Shown piece after piece: positions 34,029 to 40,279 of a stretch of 40,279 nt of DNA. The DNA comes from Candidatus Fimousia stercorigallinarum (lineage in GTDB: Bacteria > Bacillota > Clostridia > Lachnospirales > Lachnospiraceae): assembly GCA_018715775.1 (NCBI GenBank), contig DVKZ01000016.1:1-40279 (forward strand), written 5' to 3'. The first letter of the stretch is position 1, and every line of letters begins with the position of its first letter. The translations under genes were made by a program, and so were the position numbers. The notes under the pieces are model-generated. The model was not told where the DNA came from. It did no database searches and saw only the letters and a program-made list of their open reading frames with translations.

Positions 34029-35306
34029 CTATTTCAGACCTTTCACAACATCACATGTCTTTTGAATATCTTCCTCCGTATGCGCATCAGAAACAAACAT
34101 CGCCTCATACTGAGACGGAGCGAGATAGATCCCATGTTCCAGCGCATATCCGAAATATCGGGAAAATGCCTCAGTATCCGAAGATGTCGCCCCATCATAA
34201 TCGACAACCGGCTGGTCAGTAAAATAAGCACACAGCAACGATCCTGTCTGATTTACCTGGATCGGCTGTCCGGTGATCTTTCCTCTCTCTCTTAAGGCAT
34301 CCGCAATTTTTCTTGCACTCGCATCAATTCTATCATAAATCTTCGGATCATCTCGTAAAATTTCCAGTGTTTTGATCCCGGCAGCCGTTGCGATCGGATT
34401 TCCGGAAAGCGTTCCGGCCTGATATACTTTTCCTACGGGAGATACATGATCCATGATCTCTTTACGTCCGCCGTAAGCTGCCATTGGCATTCCGCCGCCG
34501 ACGATTTTCCCAAGCGTCGTCATATCCGCTCGAATACCATAATATTCCTGCGCTCCTCCAAGAGCAAGACGAAAACCGGTGATGACTTCATCAAAGATCA
34601 AAACAGTACCGTTTTCTTCCGTAATATCCCGCAAAAACTGTAAAAATCCGGGTTTTGGAGGTACGACTCCCATATTGGCGGCAACCGGTTCAACGATCAG
34701 CGCTGCGATCTCATCTTTATTTTCTTCAAATAACTCCCGAACAGAATCTTCATTATTATATAAAGCAACTAAAGTTGTCTTTGTATAGCCTTCCGGCACG
34801 CCCGCACTGTCCGGAACGGAACTTGTAAGTGCTGCCGAACCGGCTTTTACAAGCAGTCCGTCAGAATGGCCGTGATAGCATCCTTTAAACTTTATGATCT
34901 TATCCCTTCCGGTATATCCTCTTGCCGTACGGATCGCAGACATCACCGCCTCTGTTCCTGAGCTTACAAGGCGCATCACTTCCATCGACGGCATCATTTC
35001 CCGGATCATTTCCGCGATCATCGTTTCTCTCTTTGTCGGGGCGCCATACGTCAGACCGTCGATGGCCGCCTTCTGAACCGCTTCTACGACTTCCTCCCTT
35101 GCGTGACCGAGAATTCCCGGACCATAGGAGCAGACGTAGTCGATCAATTCATTTCCATCGACATCATAAATCTTGCTTCCTTTTGCATGATCAATGAAAA
35201 GCGGCGTTCTTCCAACCGAACCGTAGGCGCGGACCGGTGAATTTACCCCGCCCGGCATTACTTTTACTGCCTGTTCAAATAACCGTTTTGATGTATCAAA
35301 ATTCAT
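34029..35306 (-). CDS. hemL: Glutamate-1-semialdehyde 2,1-aminomutase
   Basis: HemL converts glutamate-1-semialdehyde to 5-aminolevulinate, using PLP. The 425-residue protein has VMPGGVNSPVRA, VSSGTEAVMSAIRTARG, YHGHSDGLLVKAGSAA and PLP lysine K267 in TTLGKIVGGGMPMAAYGG, then YQAGTLSGNP. GAGG lies seven bases before the start. It is the first gene of the upstream operon; the promoter overlaps the end of the Nudix gene. Confidence 0.96.
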   Translation of the reverse strand: MNFDTSKRLFEQAVKVMPGGVNSPVRAYGSVGRTPLFIDHAKGSKIYDVDGNELIDYVCSYGPGILGHAREEVVEAVQKAAIDGLTYGAPTKRETMIAEMIREMMPSMEVMRLVSSGTEAVMSAIRTARGYTGRDKIIKFKGCYHGHSDGLLVKAGSAALTSSVPDSAGVPEGYTKTTLVALYNNEDSVRELFEENKDEIAALIVEPVAANMGVVPPKPGFLQFLRDITEENGTVLIFDEVITGFRLALGGAQEYYGIRADMTTLGKIVGGGMPMAAYGGRKEIMDHVSPVGKVYQAGTLSGNPIATAAGIKTLEILRDDPKIYDRIDASARKIADALRERGKITGQPIQVNQTGSLLCAYFTDQPVVDYDGATSSDTEAFSRYFGYALEHGIYLAPSQYEAMFVSDAHTEEDIQKTCDVVKGLK

Positions 35307-35347
35307 AGCGTTTCCTCACATTATCTTTCTTCCATAAAAGTATTTTC

Positions 35348-35376
35348 ATCATACAATTTCACTGCATAAAAATCAA
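35348..35376 (-). promoter_or_regulatory. Promoter of the hemL-cobS operon
   Basis: On the minus strand TTGATT (35371-35376) is 17 bp from TATGAT (35348-35353), and the -35 overlaps the Nudix stop codon. The leader is only about 35 nt; there is no riboswitch. Confidence 0.75.
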
Positions 35377-35936
35377 GGTGTACGAAGGGAATCTTTTACA
35401 AAACGTTCCACCATCTTTATTTCTTCCGGTGCGATGCAGTTTTTCTCTGTCTGCTCTTCCACCATCCGGATACATTCTCCAAGCTCCATCCACCGGACAC
35501 TCTCCAGTTCTTCTTCCTGGATGTGAAAAACCTCTGCCTCCCGGTCAAACCATATCACATAGACGTTGCTGATCTGTCGGTCGATAAATGGCTGTCCGTA
35601 AAAGACTTCATCATGATATACCGTCCGCCTTCCACACAGATGCAGATCTTCTTCTCGTGCCGTAACTCCCAGTTCTTCTTTTAATTCCCGAATTGCGGAT
35701 TCCTCATAGCTGCATCCAACAGGGATATGACCGGCGCTCGACGTATCATAGCATCCCGGATAGGCATCTTTATCCGCACTTCTTTTTTGTACAAGCACTT
35801 CGATCCTGTGATCCTTTTTTCTTACCAGCCACACATGCGAAGTCCGGTGCCAGATCCCTTCTCTATGCGCTTTTGAACGTTCCACAACTTCTCCTGTCGG
35901 TTCTCCGTTCTTATCTACAACATCTAACCATTCCAA
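35373..35936 (-). CDS. Nudix hydrolase (IPP isomerase-like/YfcD-type)
   Basis: The 187-residue protein is a Nudix domain that would hydrolyse a nucleoside diphosphate derivative; the substrate is unknown. The start is probably TTG at 35936 (protein MEWLDVVDKNGEPTGEVVER), because GAGGAG lies nine bases upstream, while ATG at 35945 directly abuts it. The Nudix box reads GHIPVGCSYEESAIRELKEE, so the metal-binding REx-EE glutamates remain but the Glu usual after G-x5 is Cys. A CYDTSSAGH segment precedes it as in IDI-like proteins. It lies just upstream of hemL but seems to be a separate unit. Confidence 0.85.
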   Translation of the reverse strand: MEWLDVVDKNGEPTGEVVERSKAHREGIWHRTSHVWLVRKKDHRIEVLVQKRSADKDAYPGCYDTSSAGHIPVGCSYEESAIRELKEELGVTAREEDLHLCGRRTVYHDEVFYGQPFIDRQISNVYVIWFDREAEVFHIQEEELESVRWMELGECIRMVEEQTEKNCIAPEEIKMVERFVKDSLRTP

Positions 35937-35982
35937 AACTATCATCTCCTCATACTGTATCACCAGCAAACATCAATATAAC

Positions 35983-36016
35983 GAAAAATCGGCAGCCGGA
36001 TCGGCCGCCGAAATGT
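35983..36016 (-). terminator. Intrinsic terminator of the small hypothetical gene
   Basis: On the minus strand TCGGCGGCCG pairs with CGGCTGCCGA (one mismatch) around ATC and is followed by TTTTT. It lies 12 nt after the stop of the gene at 36028. Confidence 0.85.
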
Positions 36017-36027
36017 ACGATACTGTT

Positions 36028-36525
36028 TTAACTTTCCACGCGGTTCAGATAGCGTTCCCAACTGAAAACCGCTTTTTCAAATTCTACTTTTAACTCATAA
36101 ATATCTGTAGACGTCTTATCATACTGATCTTCTCCCGGAAATTCGATTTCCATATCATAAATCTGCTTTCCGTCTTTTTCGGAGTCTTTCTCCATCGAGA
36201 ACAAATATACATCTACACATTGTGGCAGGAGAGCATCTAAAGTATCCTGATCCAGTTCCTGATCCGGTTCTTCACTTAAAAGCACTTCGTTGGCATCATA
36301 ATACTTATATCCTTCTTTGATCCCGGAAAGAATCTTTCCTTCTTTTAGACGGACCGTTGTCGGTCCTGCATAGCTTTCGGTATAATTCGTATTCTGCGAA
36401 TTCCCTGCCTTTACGATCAGCGCTTCCAGTTCCAGATATAACTGTCCTTCCTGCACTTCAAACTTTTTCACGACACAGTCGTCAAATGAAAACTTGTCGA
36501 TCTCATTCACTGATTCAAATCCCAT
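36028..36525 (-). CDS. Hypothetical acidic protein
   Basis: I do not recognise this 165-residue protein. It is soluble, strongly acidic (SEEPDQELDQDTLD), has no signal peptide or membrane segment, and alternates short strand-like stretches (EGQLYLELEALIV, QIYDMEIEFPG, IYELKVEFEKAVFSWE), suggesting a beta-rich fold. AAAGGAG eight bases before the start, a well-formed promoter and a strong terminator show it is a real single gene. Confidence 0.8.
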   Translation of the reverse strand: MGFESVNEIDKFSFDDCVVKKFEVQEGQLYLELEALIVKAGNSQNTNYTESYAGPTTVRLKEGKILSGIKEGYKYYDANEVLLSEEPDQELDQDTLDALLPQCVDVYLFSMEKDSEKDGKQIYDMEIEFPGEDQYDKTSTDIYELKVEFEKAVFSWERYLNRVES

Positions 36526-36554
36526 TGTTTTTACTCCTTTGTTATGCTACTCCA

Positions 36555-36583
36555 AGTATAACACACTTTTCGTTTCAAAACAA
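36555..36583 (-). promoter_or_regulatory. Promoter of the acidic hypothetical gene
   Basis: On the minus strand TTGTTT (36578-36583) is 17 bp from TATACT (36555-36560), about 30 nt before the start codon. Confidence 0.65.
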
Positions 36584-36604
36584 TTTCCGGATCGTTTTCA
36601 TCCT

Positions 36605-37921
36605 CTATTCTGCAACATAAATGTTGACATCATCCTGTCTGGAACTTGCTATGATATCATTTCTGATCCCGTATACCACATTAGAAATAACGTATTCGCC
36701 ATCATTAATATAGACTTCTACGATATTTTTTCCTACATAAATGTCCAGATGCGCACTGCCATTGATTTCCGGCGAAGCAAACTGAGAACATCGATCCTCA
36801 AATCCCGCAAATACTTCTGAACGATCCGTTTGGATCTTATGGTCTGCATATGTGATCTGGTATCCTCCGACATTGAGCCAGTCTCCTTCTTCCATATCCA
36901 TGGACAGATAATAGCATTCTTCCTCTATATCCTGCATAGAAGAAATCTTCTTCGTAAACTTGTTTTTCACATTCGGATGAATCCGGAAGTAAATATGTCC
37001 ATCCTCTACTTCAACGATTCTAGGGAAACAGAACATTCCATTCCATTTTCCATCCACTGCTTGCGGCATGCGAAGCCATGCGATCATGACTCTCCGGCCT
37101 TCTTCATCCACGGTTGATTGTGGTGCGTAGAGGTCAAAACCATAATCAATAAACTGATACGTATCCGGGATTTCCATATGACATGTCTCTTCATCAAAAT
37201 CAACGAGCGTACAAACTGCCTGATTCTCCTCGATCCCTTCGTCTTTCATGATCCCCATCGGCGAAAAGATTAACACATCCCGATCGTTTACCTTAAAATA
37301 ATCCGGGCATTCCCACATCCAGCCATAGCCTTCCCGGCTCACCTGGTTCGCATAAGTCCAGTCATAGAGATTATGACTCTTGAAGAAAAGGAGTTTTCCG
37401 TTCCTTTCTTCACTCGTTGTGCCAAGCACCATATACCAGGCATCTTTTCCTCTCCATACTTTCGGATCTCTCGTATGCGTCGCATCTCCGAGCTTCTTAT
37501 CCATGATCGGATACATGATTACTTTTTTATCATTTAAATTATCAAATTTCATGCCATCGTCGGATGTGATCATCATCTGAGATGACTCAAATCGATCCTG
37601 AACACACGCATGAATATTATCAGGATCTATTTCTGTATAATGAACTCCCGTATAAAATAAAAACATCTTTCCATCGTGTTCAATCGAACTTCCTGAAAAA
37701 CAGCCATCTTGATCCGGATATTTGCTGGGAAATAAAGCGACTCCTTTATGTTCCCATGTCACAAGATCATCGCTGACCGCATGTCCCCAGTGCATCTTTC
37801 CCCACCTTGGTTCAAACGGAAAATACTGGTAAAACAAATGATACTGTCCTTTGTAGTAAATAAATCCATTCGGATCGTTAATCCAGTTTCCTGGAGCCTT
37901 TAAATGTAATTTCTGAGTCAT
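36605..37921 (-). CDS. Glycoside hydrolase family 32 (beta-fructofuranosidase / sucrose-6-phosphate hydrolase)
   Basis: GH32 enzymes release fructose from sucrose, sucrose 6-phosphate or fructans. The 438-residue protein has the three catalytic acids: nucleophile D16 in GNWINDPNGF, transition-state stabiliser D152 in TRDPKVW, and acid/base E204 in WECPDYF. CFSGS near 75 is also conserved. The C-terminal beta-sandwich (about 310-438) is shorter than in fungal enzymes. There is no signal peptide, so it acts inside the cell on imported sugar; no transporter or fructokinase adjoins it. AGAGGTG precedes the start. It is divergent from a LacI-type regulator with an operator at its promoter. Confidence 0.93.
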   Translation of the reverse strand: MTQKLHLKAPGNWINDPNGFIYYKGQYHLFYQYFPFEPRWGKMHWGHAVSDDLVTWEHKGVALFPSKYPDQDGCFSGSSIEHDGKMFLFYTGVHYTEIDPDNIHACVQDRFESSQMMITSDDGMKFDNLNDKKVIMYPIMDKKLGDATHTRDPKVWRGKDAWYMVLGTTSEERNGKLLFFKSHNLYDWTYANQVSREGYGWMWECPDYFKVNDRDVLIFSPMGIMKDEGIEENQAVCTLVDFDEETCHMEIPDTYQFIDYGFDLYAPQSTVDEEGRRVMIAWLRMPQAVDGKWNGMFCFPRIVEVEDGHIYFRIHPNVKNKFTKKISSMQDIEEECYYLSMDMEEGDWLNVGGYQITYADHKIQTDRSEVFAGFEDRCSQFASPEINGSAHLDIYVGKNIVEVYINDGEYVISNVVYGIRNDIIASSRQDDVNIYVAE

Positions 37922-37974
37922 CGCTGTACACCTCTGGTCTAATCTAAAATACTGCTGATCATGATAAAATCCAT

Positions 37975-37992
37975 AAAGTAACCGGTTACTTT
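37975..37992. promoter_or_regulatory. LacI-type operator at the GH32 promoter
   Basis: AAAGTAACCGGTTACTTT is a perfect 18-bp palindrome with the central CG typical of LacI-family operators. It lies directly downstream of the GH32 -10, so binding would block transcription start. Confidence 0.85.
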
Positions 37993-37998
37993 AGTTTT

Positions 37999-38027
37999 AT
38001 ATTAACATCGGAATGTTTTATCGTCAA
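37999..38027 (-). promoter_or_regulatory. Promoter of the GH32 gene
   Basis: On the minus strand TTGACG (38022-38027) is 17 bp from TAATAT (37999-38004). The operator palindrome begins 7 bp downstream. Confidence 0.8.
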
Positions 38028-38059
38028 CACCTATTTTATTTTTGTTATTTTGTACAATT

Positions 38060-38115
38060 TTGACCGTTTGTTTTTGTGCTATTTTTATATTTTTCTTAAA
38101 GTAACCGGTTATTTC
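38060..38115 (+). promoter_or_regulatory. Promoter and second operator of the LacI-type gene
   Basis: On the plus strand TTGACC (38060-38065) is followed by an AT-rich -10 area (38083-38091, TTTTATATT). AAAGTAACCGGTTATTTC (38098-38115) repeats the first operator with two changes in one arm. The two sites are 123 bp apart centre to centre, so repression of both genes, perhaps with looping, is plausible. Confidence 0.65.
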
Positions 38116-38183
38116 TTGTTTTTTCATCTGGATTCTACTAAAATAGGAAAAAAGAAAACATTTTTATAGGGAAGGGGTTACCT

Positions 38184-39215
38184 ATGGCAAAAAAGACAAT
38201 TACTTTTGACGATATTGCGCAATATACGGGATTTTCCAAAACAACGATTTCCCGTTATTTTAACCGACCGGATTCTCTGACGAAAAAGAATCGGAAGAAA
38301 ATCGCGGATGCTCTGGTGGAACTTGATTATCATGAAAATAAAGTAGCACGCATCCTTGCAAATGGAAGAACCGAATTTATCGGAATCATCGTACCGAATT
38401 TATCTCTTCATTATTATTCCTCCATGCTCGATGCTATTCTTTCGACTTACGAACGATTTGGCTATAAATTCATCGTATTTTCCGGCAATGATCAGGAAGA
38501 AATGGAACGCCAGTATATGAAGGAGCTGTTCGCATACCAGATTGAAGGGCTGATCGTAATGAGTCATACGATCCCATCGAAAGAACTTGCTTCTTATGAT
38601 ATTCCGATCGTTACGATCGAACGCGAAGATCTCTATACAAACAGCGTCAACACCGATAACTATCTCGGCGGTGTACAGGCTACCCGGATACTTTATGAAG
38701 CAGACTGTGATATCTATATCCATGTCAATTCTTCGTTATCTGAAACTATGCCTAGTTATGGACGTATCCGCGGCTTTTCTGATACATGTGCGGAGCTTTC
38801 CCTGGAACATCAGATTTTTTCCAGAGAACTCGGCAGCAGCTATGAGCAGATGGAAGATTCCATCCATGAATTTTTCAATACCGTGGATACGCTTTATCCA
38901 TCTAGGCGAAAAGGGATTTTTATGCCGAACGATACGTATGCTAATATCTTCTGCAATCTTCTTTTTCGAAAGTATCGTACTTTTCCGGAGGAATATTGCG
39001 TAGTCGGCTTCGATAATTCCCCGGTATCGAGAAATTCTATGATCCCGATCAGCACGATCGGACAACAGATCGACTTGATCGCCGCTTCTGCCGTGGAGAT
39101 TCTGGATGATCAGATCAAACAGCGGAAAGCAGGAACAGCAGACAAAAATCAGGGGCTGATTCATAAGGTTATTCCACCGGTGCCGGTTGTTCGGGAGACA
39201 ACGAAAAAGCGATAG
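38184..39215 (+). CDS. LacI-family transcriptional repressor
   Basis: The 343-residue protein has an N-terminal LacI helix-turn-helix and hinge (TFDDIAQYTGFSKTTISRYF, then KIADALVELDYHENKVARIL) and a periplasmic-binding-protein-like sensor (GIIVPNLSLHYYSSMLDAIL, VMSHTIPSKEL, GFDNSPVSRNSMIPISTI). AAGGGG lies six bases before the start. The divergent GH32 gene and the shared operators make a sucrose- or fructoside-responsive repressor likely (inference). Autoregulation is suggested by the second operator. No clear terminator follows; a GC-rich CCCCGGGG sits near 39244. Confidence 0.92.
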   Translation: MAKKTITFDDIAQYTGFSKTTISRYFNRPDSLTKKNRKKIADALVELDYHENKVARILANGRTEFIGIIVPNLSLHYYSSMLDAILSTYERFGYKFIVFSGNDQEEMERQYMKELFAYQIEGLIVMSHTIPSKELASYDIPIVTIEREDLYTNSVNTDNYLGGVQATRILYEADCDIYIHVNSSLSETMPSYGRIRGFSDTCAELSLEHQIFSRELGSSYEQMEDSIHEFFNTVDTLYPSRRKGIFMPNDTYANIFCNLLFRKYRTFPEEYCVVGFDNSPVSRNSMIPISTIGQQIDLIAASAVEILDDQIKQRKAGTADKNQGLIHKVIPPVPVVRETTKKR

Positions 39216-39362
39216 AATTTAAATGTCGGTCTCTGGCTGCCTCCCCGGGGGATTGGAACAGTAGGATTTGGAACCCTTCTACGGTGCAGAATGTGGTATT
39301 GGGATTTTGAGCGGTAGGATTTTGGGCCCCTCTACGAACCTAAATGGACGCACCTGGATTTG

Positions 39363-39554
39363 GAGCGGTAGGATTTTGGATCCCTCTACGGACCTAATCG
39401 GACCCACCTGGATTTGGAGCGGTAGAAATTCACAGGCGCCTACCGCTTATTTTCCAGCAAGTTTGATTTTTGTCCGTAGAAATTCGGCGGTTTCTACGGA
39501 CTCAAATCCAACAAGCTTGGATTTGATACGCAGAGGCGGGCTAATTTCTACGGA
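39363..39554. repeat. 192-bp direct repeat, copy A
   Basis: This segment aligns without gaps over most of its length to 39733-39924, 370 bp away. It includes the hairpin GTCCGTAGAAA with TTTCTACGGAC (about 39472-39501). Confidence 0.8.
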
Positions 39555-39732
39555 TCAGAATGTGGGGATTGGGATTTTGAGCGGTAGTCCTGCGCCCTCC
39601 TACGGATGAGAATGGGCTCACTTGGATCCGGAGCGGTAATGCCGCGCCCCTCTACGGATCAGAATAGGCTACTTAGCTCTGGAGCGGTACTCCCGTACCC
39701 TTCTACGGATGAGAATGGACCCAACTGGCTCC

Positions 39733-39924
39733 TGAGCGGTAGGATTTTGGCCCTCTCTACGGACTCAATCGGCCCACCTGGATTTTGGGCGGTAGAAATT
39801 CACAGGCGCCTACCGCTTATTCTCAAGCAAGTTTGATTTTAGTCCGTAGTAATTCGGCGGTTTCTACGGACTCAAATCCAACATGCTTTGTTTTGATACG
39901 CAGTGGCGGGGCAATTTCTACGGA
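39733..39924. repeat. 192-bp direct repeat, copy B
   Basis: Second copy of the segment at 39363-39554, differing at scattered bases, for example one mismatch in the hairpin stem at 39843-39870. Confidence 0.8.
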
Positions 39925-40080
39925 GTAATATAAAGGCACTTCGATTTTAAGCGGTATTTCACCCTGATTTTCTACGGATTCATTTCAATCATTTTCCAGA
40001 TTCGGCTGTATTCAGGTAAAAAATCCCGCAAGATTTTATGCTTTTGATCGGCATTTGGTCTGTTTATAAACAAAACACGC

Positions 40081-40119
40081 AATAAGGTGCAGAACCATTC
40101 CCTGTCCTGCACCTTATTT
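40081..40119. terminator. Hairpin after the Crp/Fnr-type gene
   Basis: AATAAGGTGCAG (40081-40092) pairs perfectly with CTGCACCTTATT around a 14-base loop. On the plus strand TTTTC follows. On the minus strand the T-rich tail is weaker, so it may act as a bidirectional terminator or mRNA end. Confidence 0.7.
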
Positions 40120-40156
40120 TCATTCTTTATTTCATTTTCACCAGATGACCGCTCTC

Positions 40157-40279
40157 TTATTCCTCCCTCAGCGATCTTCGCAGCCGACTCAAAGTCACCG
40201 GAGTCATTCCCAGAAAAGAAGCAACATGTCTGTTGCTGACCCTGTTGATCAATCCCGGATATTCTTCCAAAAACCACTG
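40157..40279 (-). CDS. Crp/Fnr-family transcriptional regulator, C-terminal end
   Basis: Only the last 40 codons are in the window. They read as a winged helix-turn-helix end: EEYPGLINRVSNRHVASFLG, then MTPVTLSRLRRSLREE and stop. This is the recognition-helix region of Crp/Fnr proteins (ASxLGxTPxTLSRxR). The effector domain lies beyond the right edge, so its signal is unknown. Confidence 0.8.
   Translation of the reverse strand, partial: QWFLEEYPGLINRVSNRHVASFLGMTPVTLSRLRRSLREE

Larger units (their letters stand above)
39258..40004. repeat. Tandem array of fourteen 51-54 bp units with higher-order repeat
   Basis: Fourteen head-to-tail units start at about 39258, 39311, 39365, 39419, 39473, 39527, 39581, 39633, 39684, 39736, 39789, 39843, 39897 and 39951. 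Most begin GCGGTAG and have CTCTACGGA about 20 nt later, then an A/G-rich part and GGATTTTGA. Units 3-6 (39365-39580) are close copies of units 10-13 (39736-39950). Units starting at 39419 and 39789 contain GCGGTAG paired with CTACCGC; those at 39473 and 39843 contain TCCGTAG paired with CTACGGA, so hairpins are kept with changed bases. Unit lengths of 51, 52 and 53 break any reading frame, so it is not coding. It fills the space between the LacI-type and Crp/Fnr-type genes. Confidence 0.85.

Noticed and set aside
39268..39836. Two overlapping plus-strand open frames within the repeat array, with repetitive peptides
   Set aside because: They arise from the tandem repeats; unit lengths vary by single bases, so the frame is not kept between units, and there is no convincing ribosome binding site.
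39901..39907. CAGTGGC, resembling a B12 box
   Set aside because: It is an isolated short match inside the repeat array, far from any cobalamin gene and without riboswitch structure.
39258..40004. CRISPR array
   Set aside because: Units are similar over their whole length with no constant repeat separated by unique spacers, and no cas genes are near.
39972..40277. Minus-strand open frame overlapping the Crp/Fnr end
   Set aside because: The other frame gives a clear Crp/Fnr recognition helix ending at 40157, and this frame reads through the hairpin into the repeat region.

Overview
The window looks like the chromosome of an anaerobic, low-to-middle GC Firmicute of class Clostridia, most likely a gut Lachnospiraceae member. 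The reasons are AGGAGG-type ribosome binding sites, extended -10 promoters, a pyruvate:ferredoxin oxidoreductase gene with a Rex-like operator, and the anaerobic (early cobalt insertion) cobalamin pathway. Genus is not decidable from sequence alone. Nearly all genes lie on the minus strand, so they are read from high to low coordinates; only the cyclophilin gene, the LacI-type regulator gene and one predicted small RNA are on the plus strand.

Positions 1-9200 are housekeeping and metabolic genes: the 5' part of nifJ, mltG, a divergent cyclophilin, a ppk1 gene preceded by a degenerate Ppx/GppA-HD gene, lysA, and an AraC-type regulator with helically phased repeats in its promoter. A short predicted plus-strand RNA lies between the AraC gene and fba (class II aldolase). 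Positions 9184-10053 hold fba with its own promoter and a 5' hairpin.

Positions 10155-35306 are a tetrapyrrole/cobalamin locus split into two minus-strand operons. The upstream operon (35306 to 28246) is hemL-cbiF-hemA-cbiH-hemC-cobA/hemD-cobS, starting at a promoter that overlaps the stop codon of a Nudix gene. The downstream operon (24475 to 10155) is cobT-cbiC-cbiD-cbiET-ALDH homologue-cbiK-cbiJ/cbiA-cbiB-cobD-cbiP/cobA(BtuR)-sirC-GNAT-hemB. Together they take glutamyl-tRNA to uroporphyrinogen III (HemA, HemL, HemB, HemC, HemD), to precorrin-2 and sirohydrochlorin (SUMT, SirC), insert cobalt (CbiK), build the corrin ring (CbiH, F, D, J, E, T, C), amidate and adenosylate it (CbiA, CbiP, BtuR), and add the aminopropanol arm and lower ligand (CobD, CbiB, CobT, CobS). 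CbiL, CbiG and CobU/CobY are not in the window, and no cobalamin riboswitch precedes either operon. Several steps are fused (CbiJ-CbiA, CbiP-BtuR, CbiE-CbiT, SUMT-HemD). The ALDH-family member in the operon has lost both catalytic residues.

Between the two operons lie an AMP-forming acyl-CoA ligase-like gene, a large XRE-type regulator, and a predicted ~90-nt RNA driven by a consensus promoter (TTGACA, 17 bp, TATAAT).

Positions 35373-39215 hold a Nudix hydrolase, a small acidic hypothetical protein, and a GH32 fructosidase divergent from its probable LacI-type repressor, with two near-identical palindromic operators. From about 39258 to 40004 there is a non-coding tandem array of fourteen 51-54 bp units with a 370-bp higher-order period and hairpin-forming units. 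The window ends in the 3' end of a Crp/Fnr-type regulator. The strongest candidates for something undescribed are the repeat array, the ALDH pseudoenzyme in the cobalamin operon, and the two orphan small RNAs.
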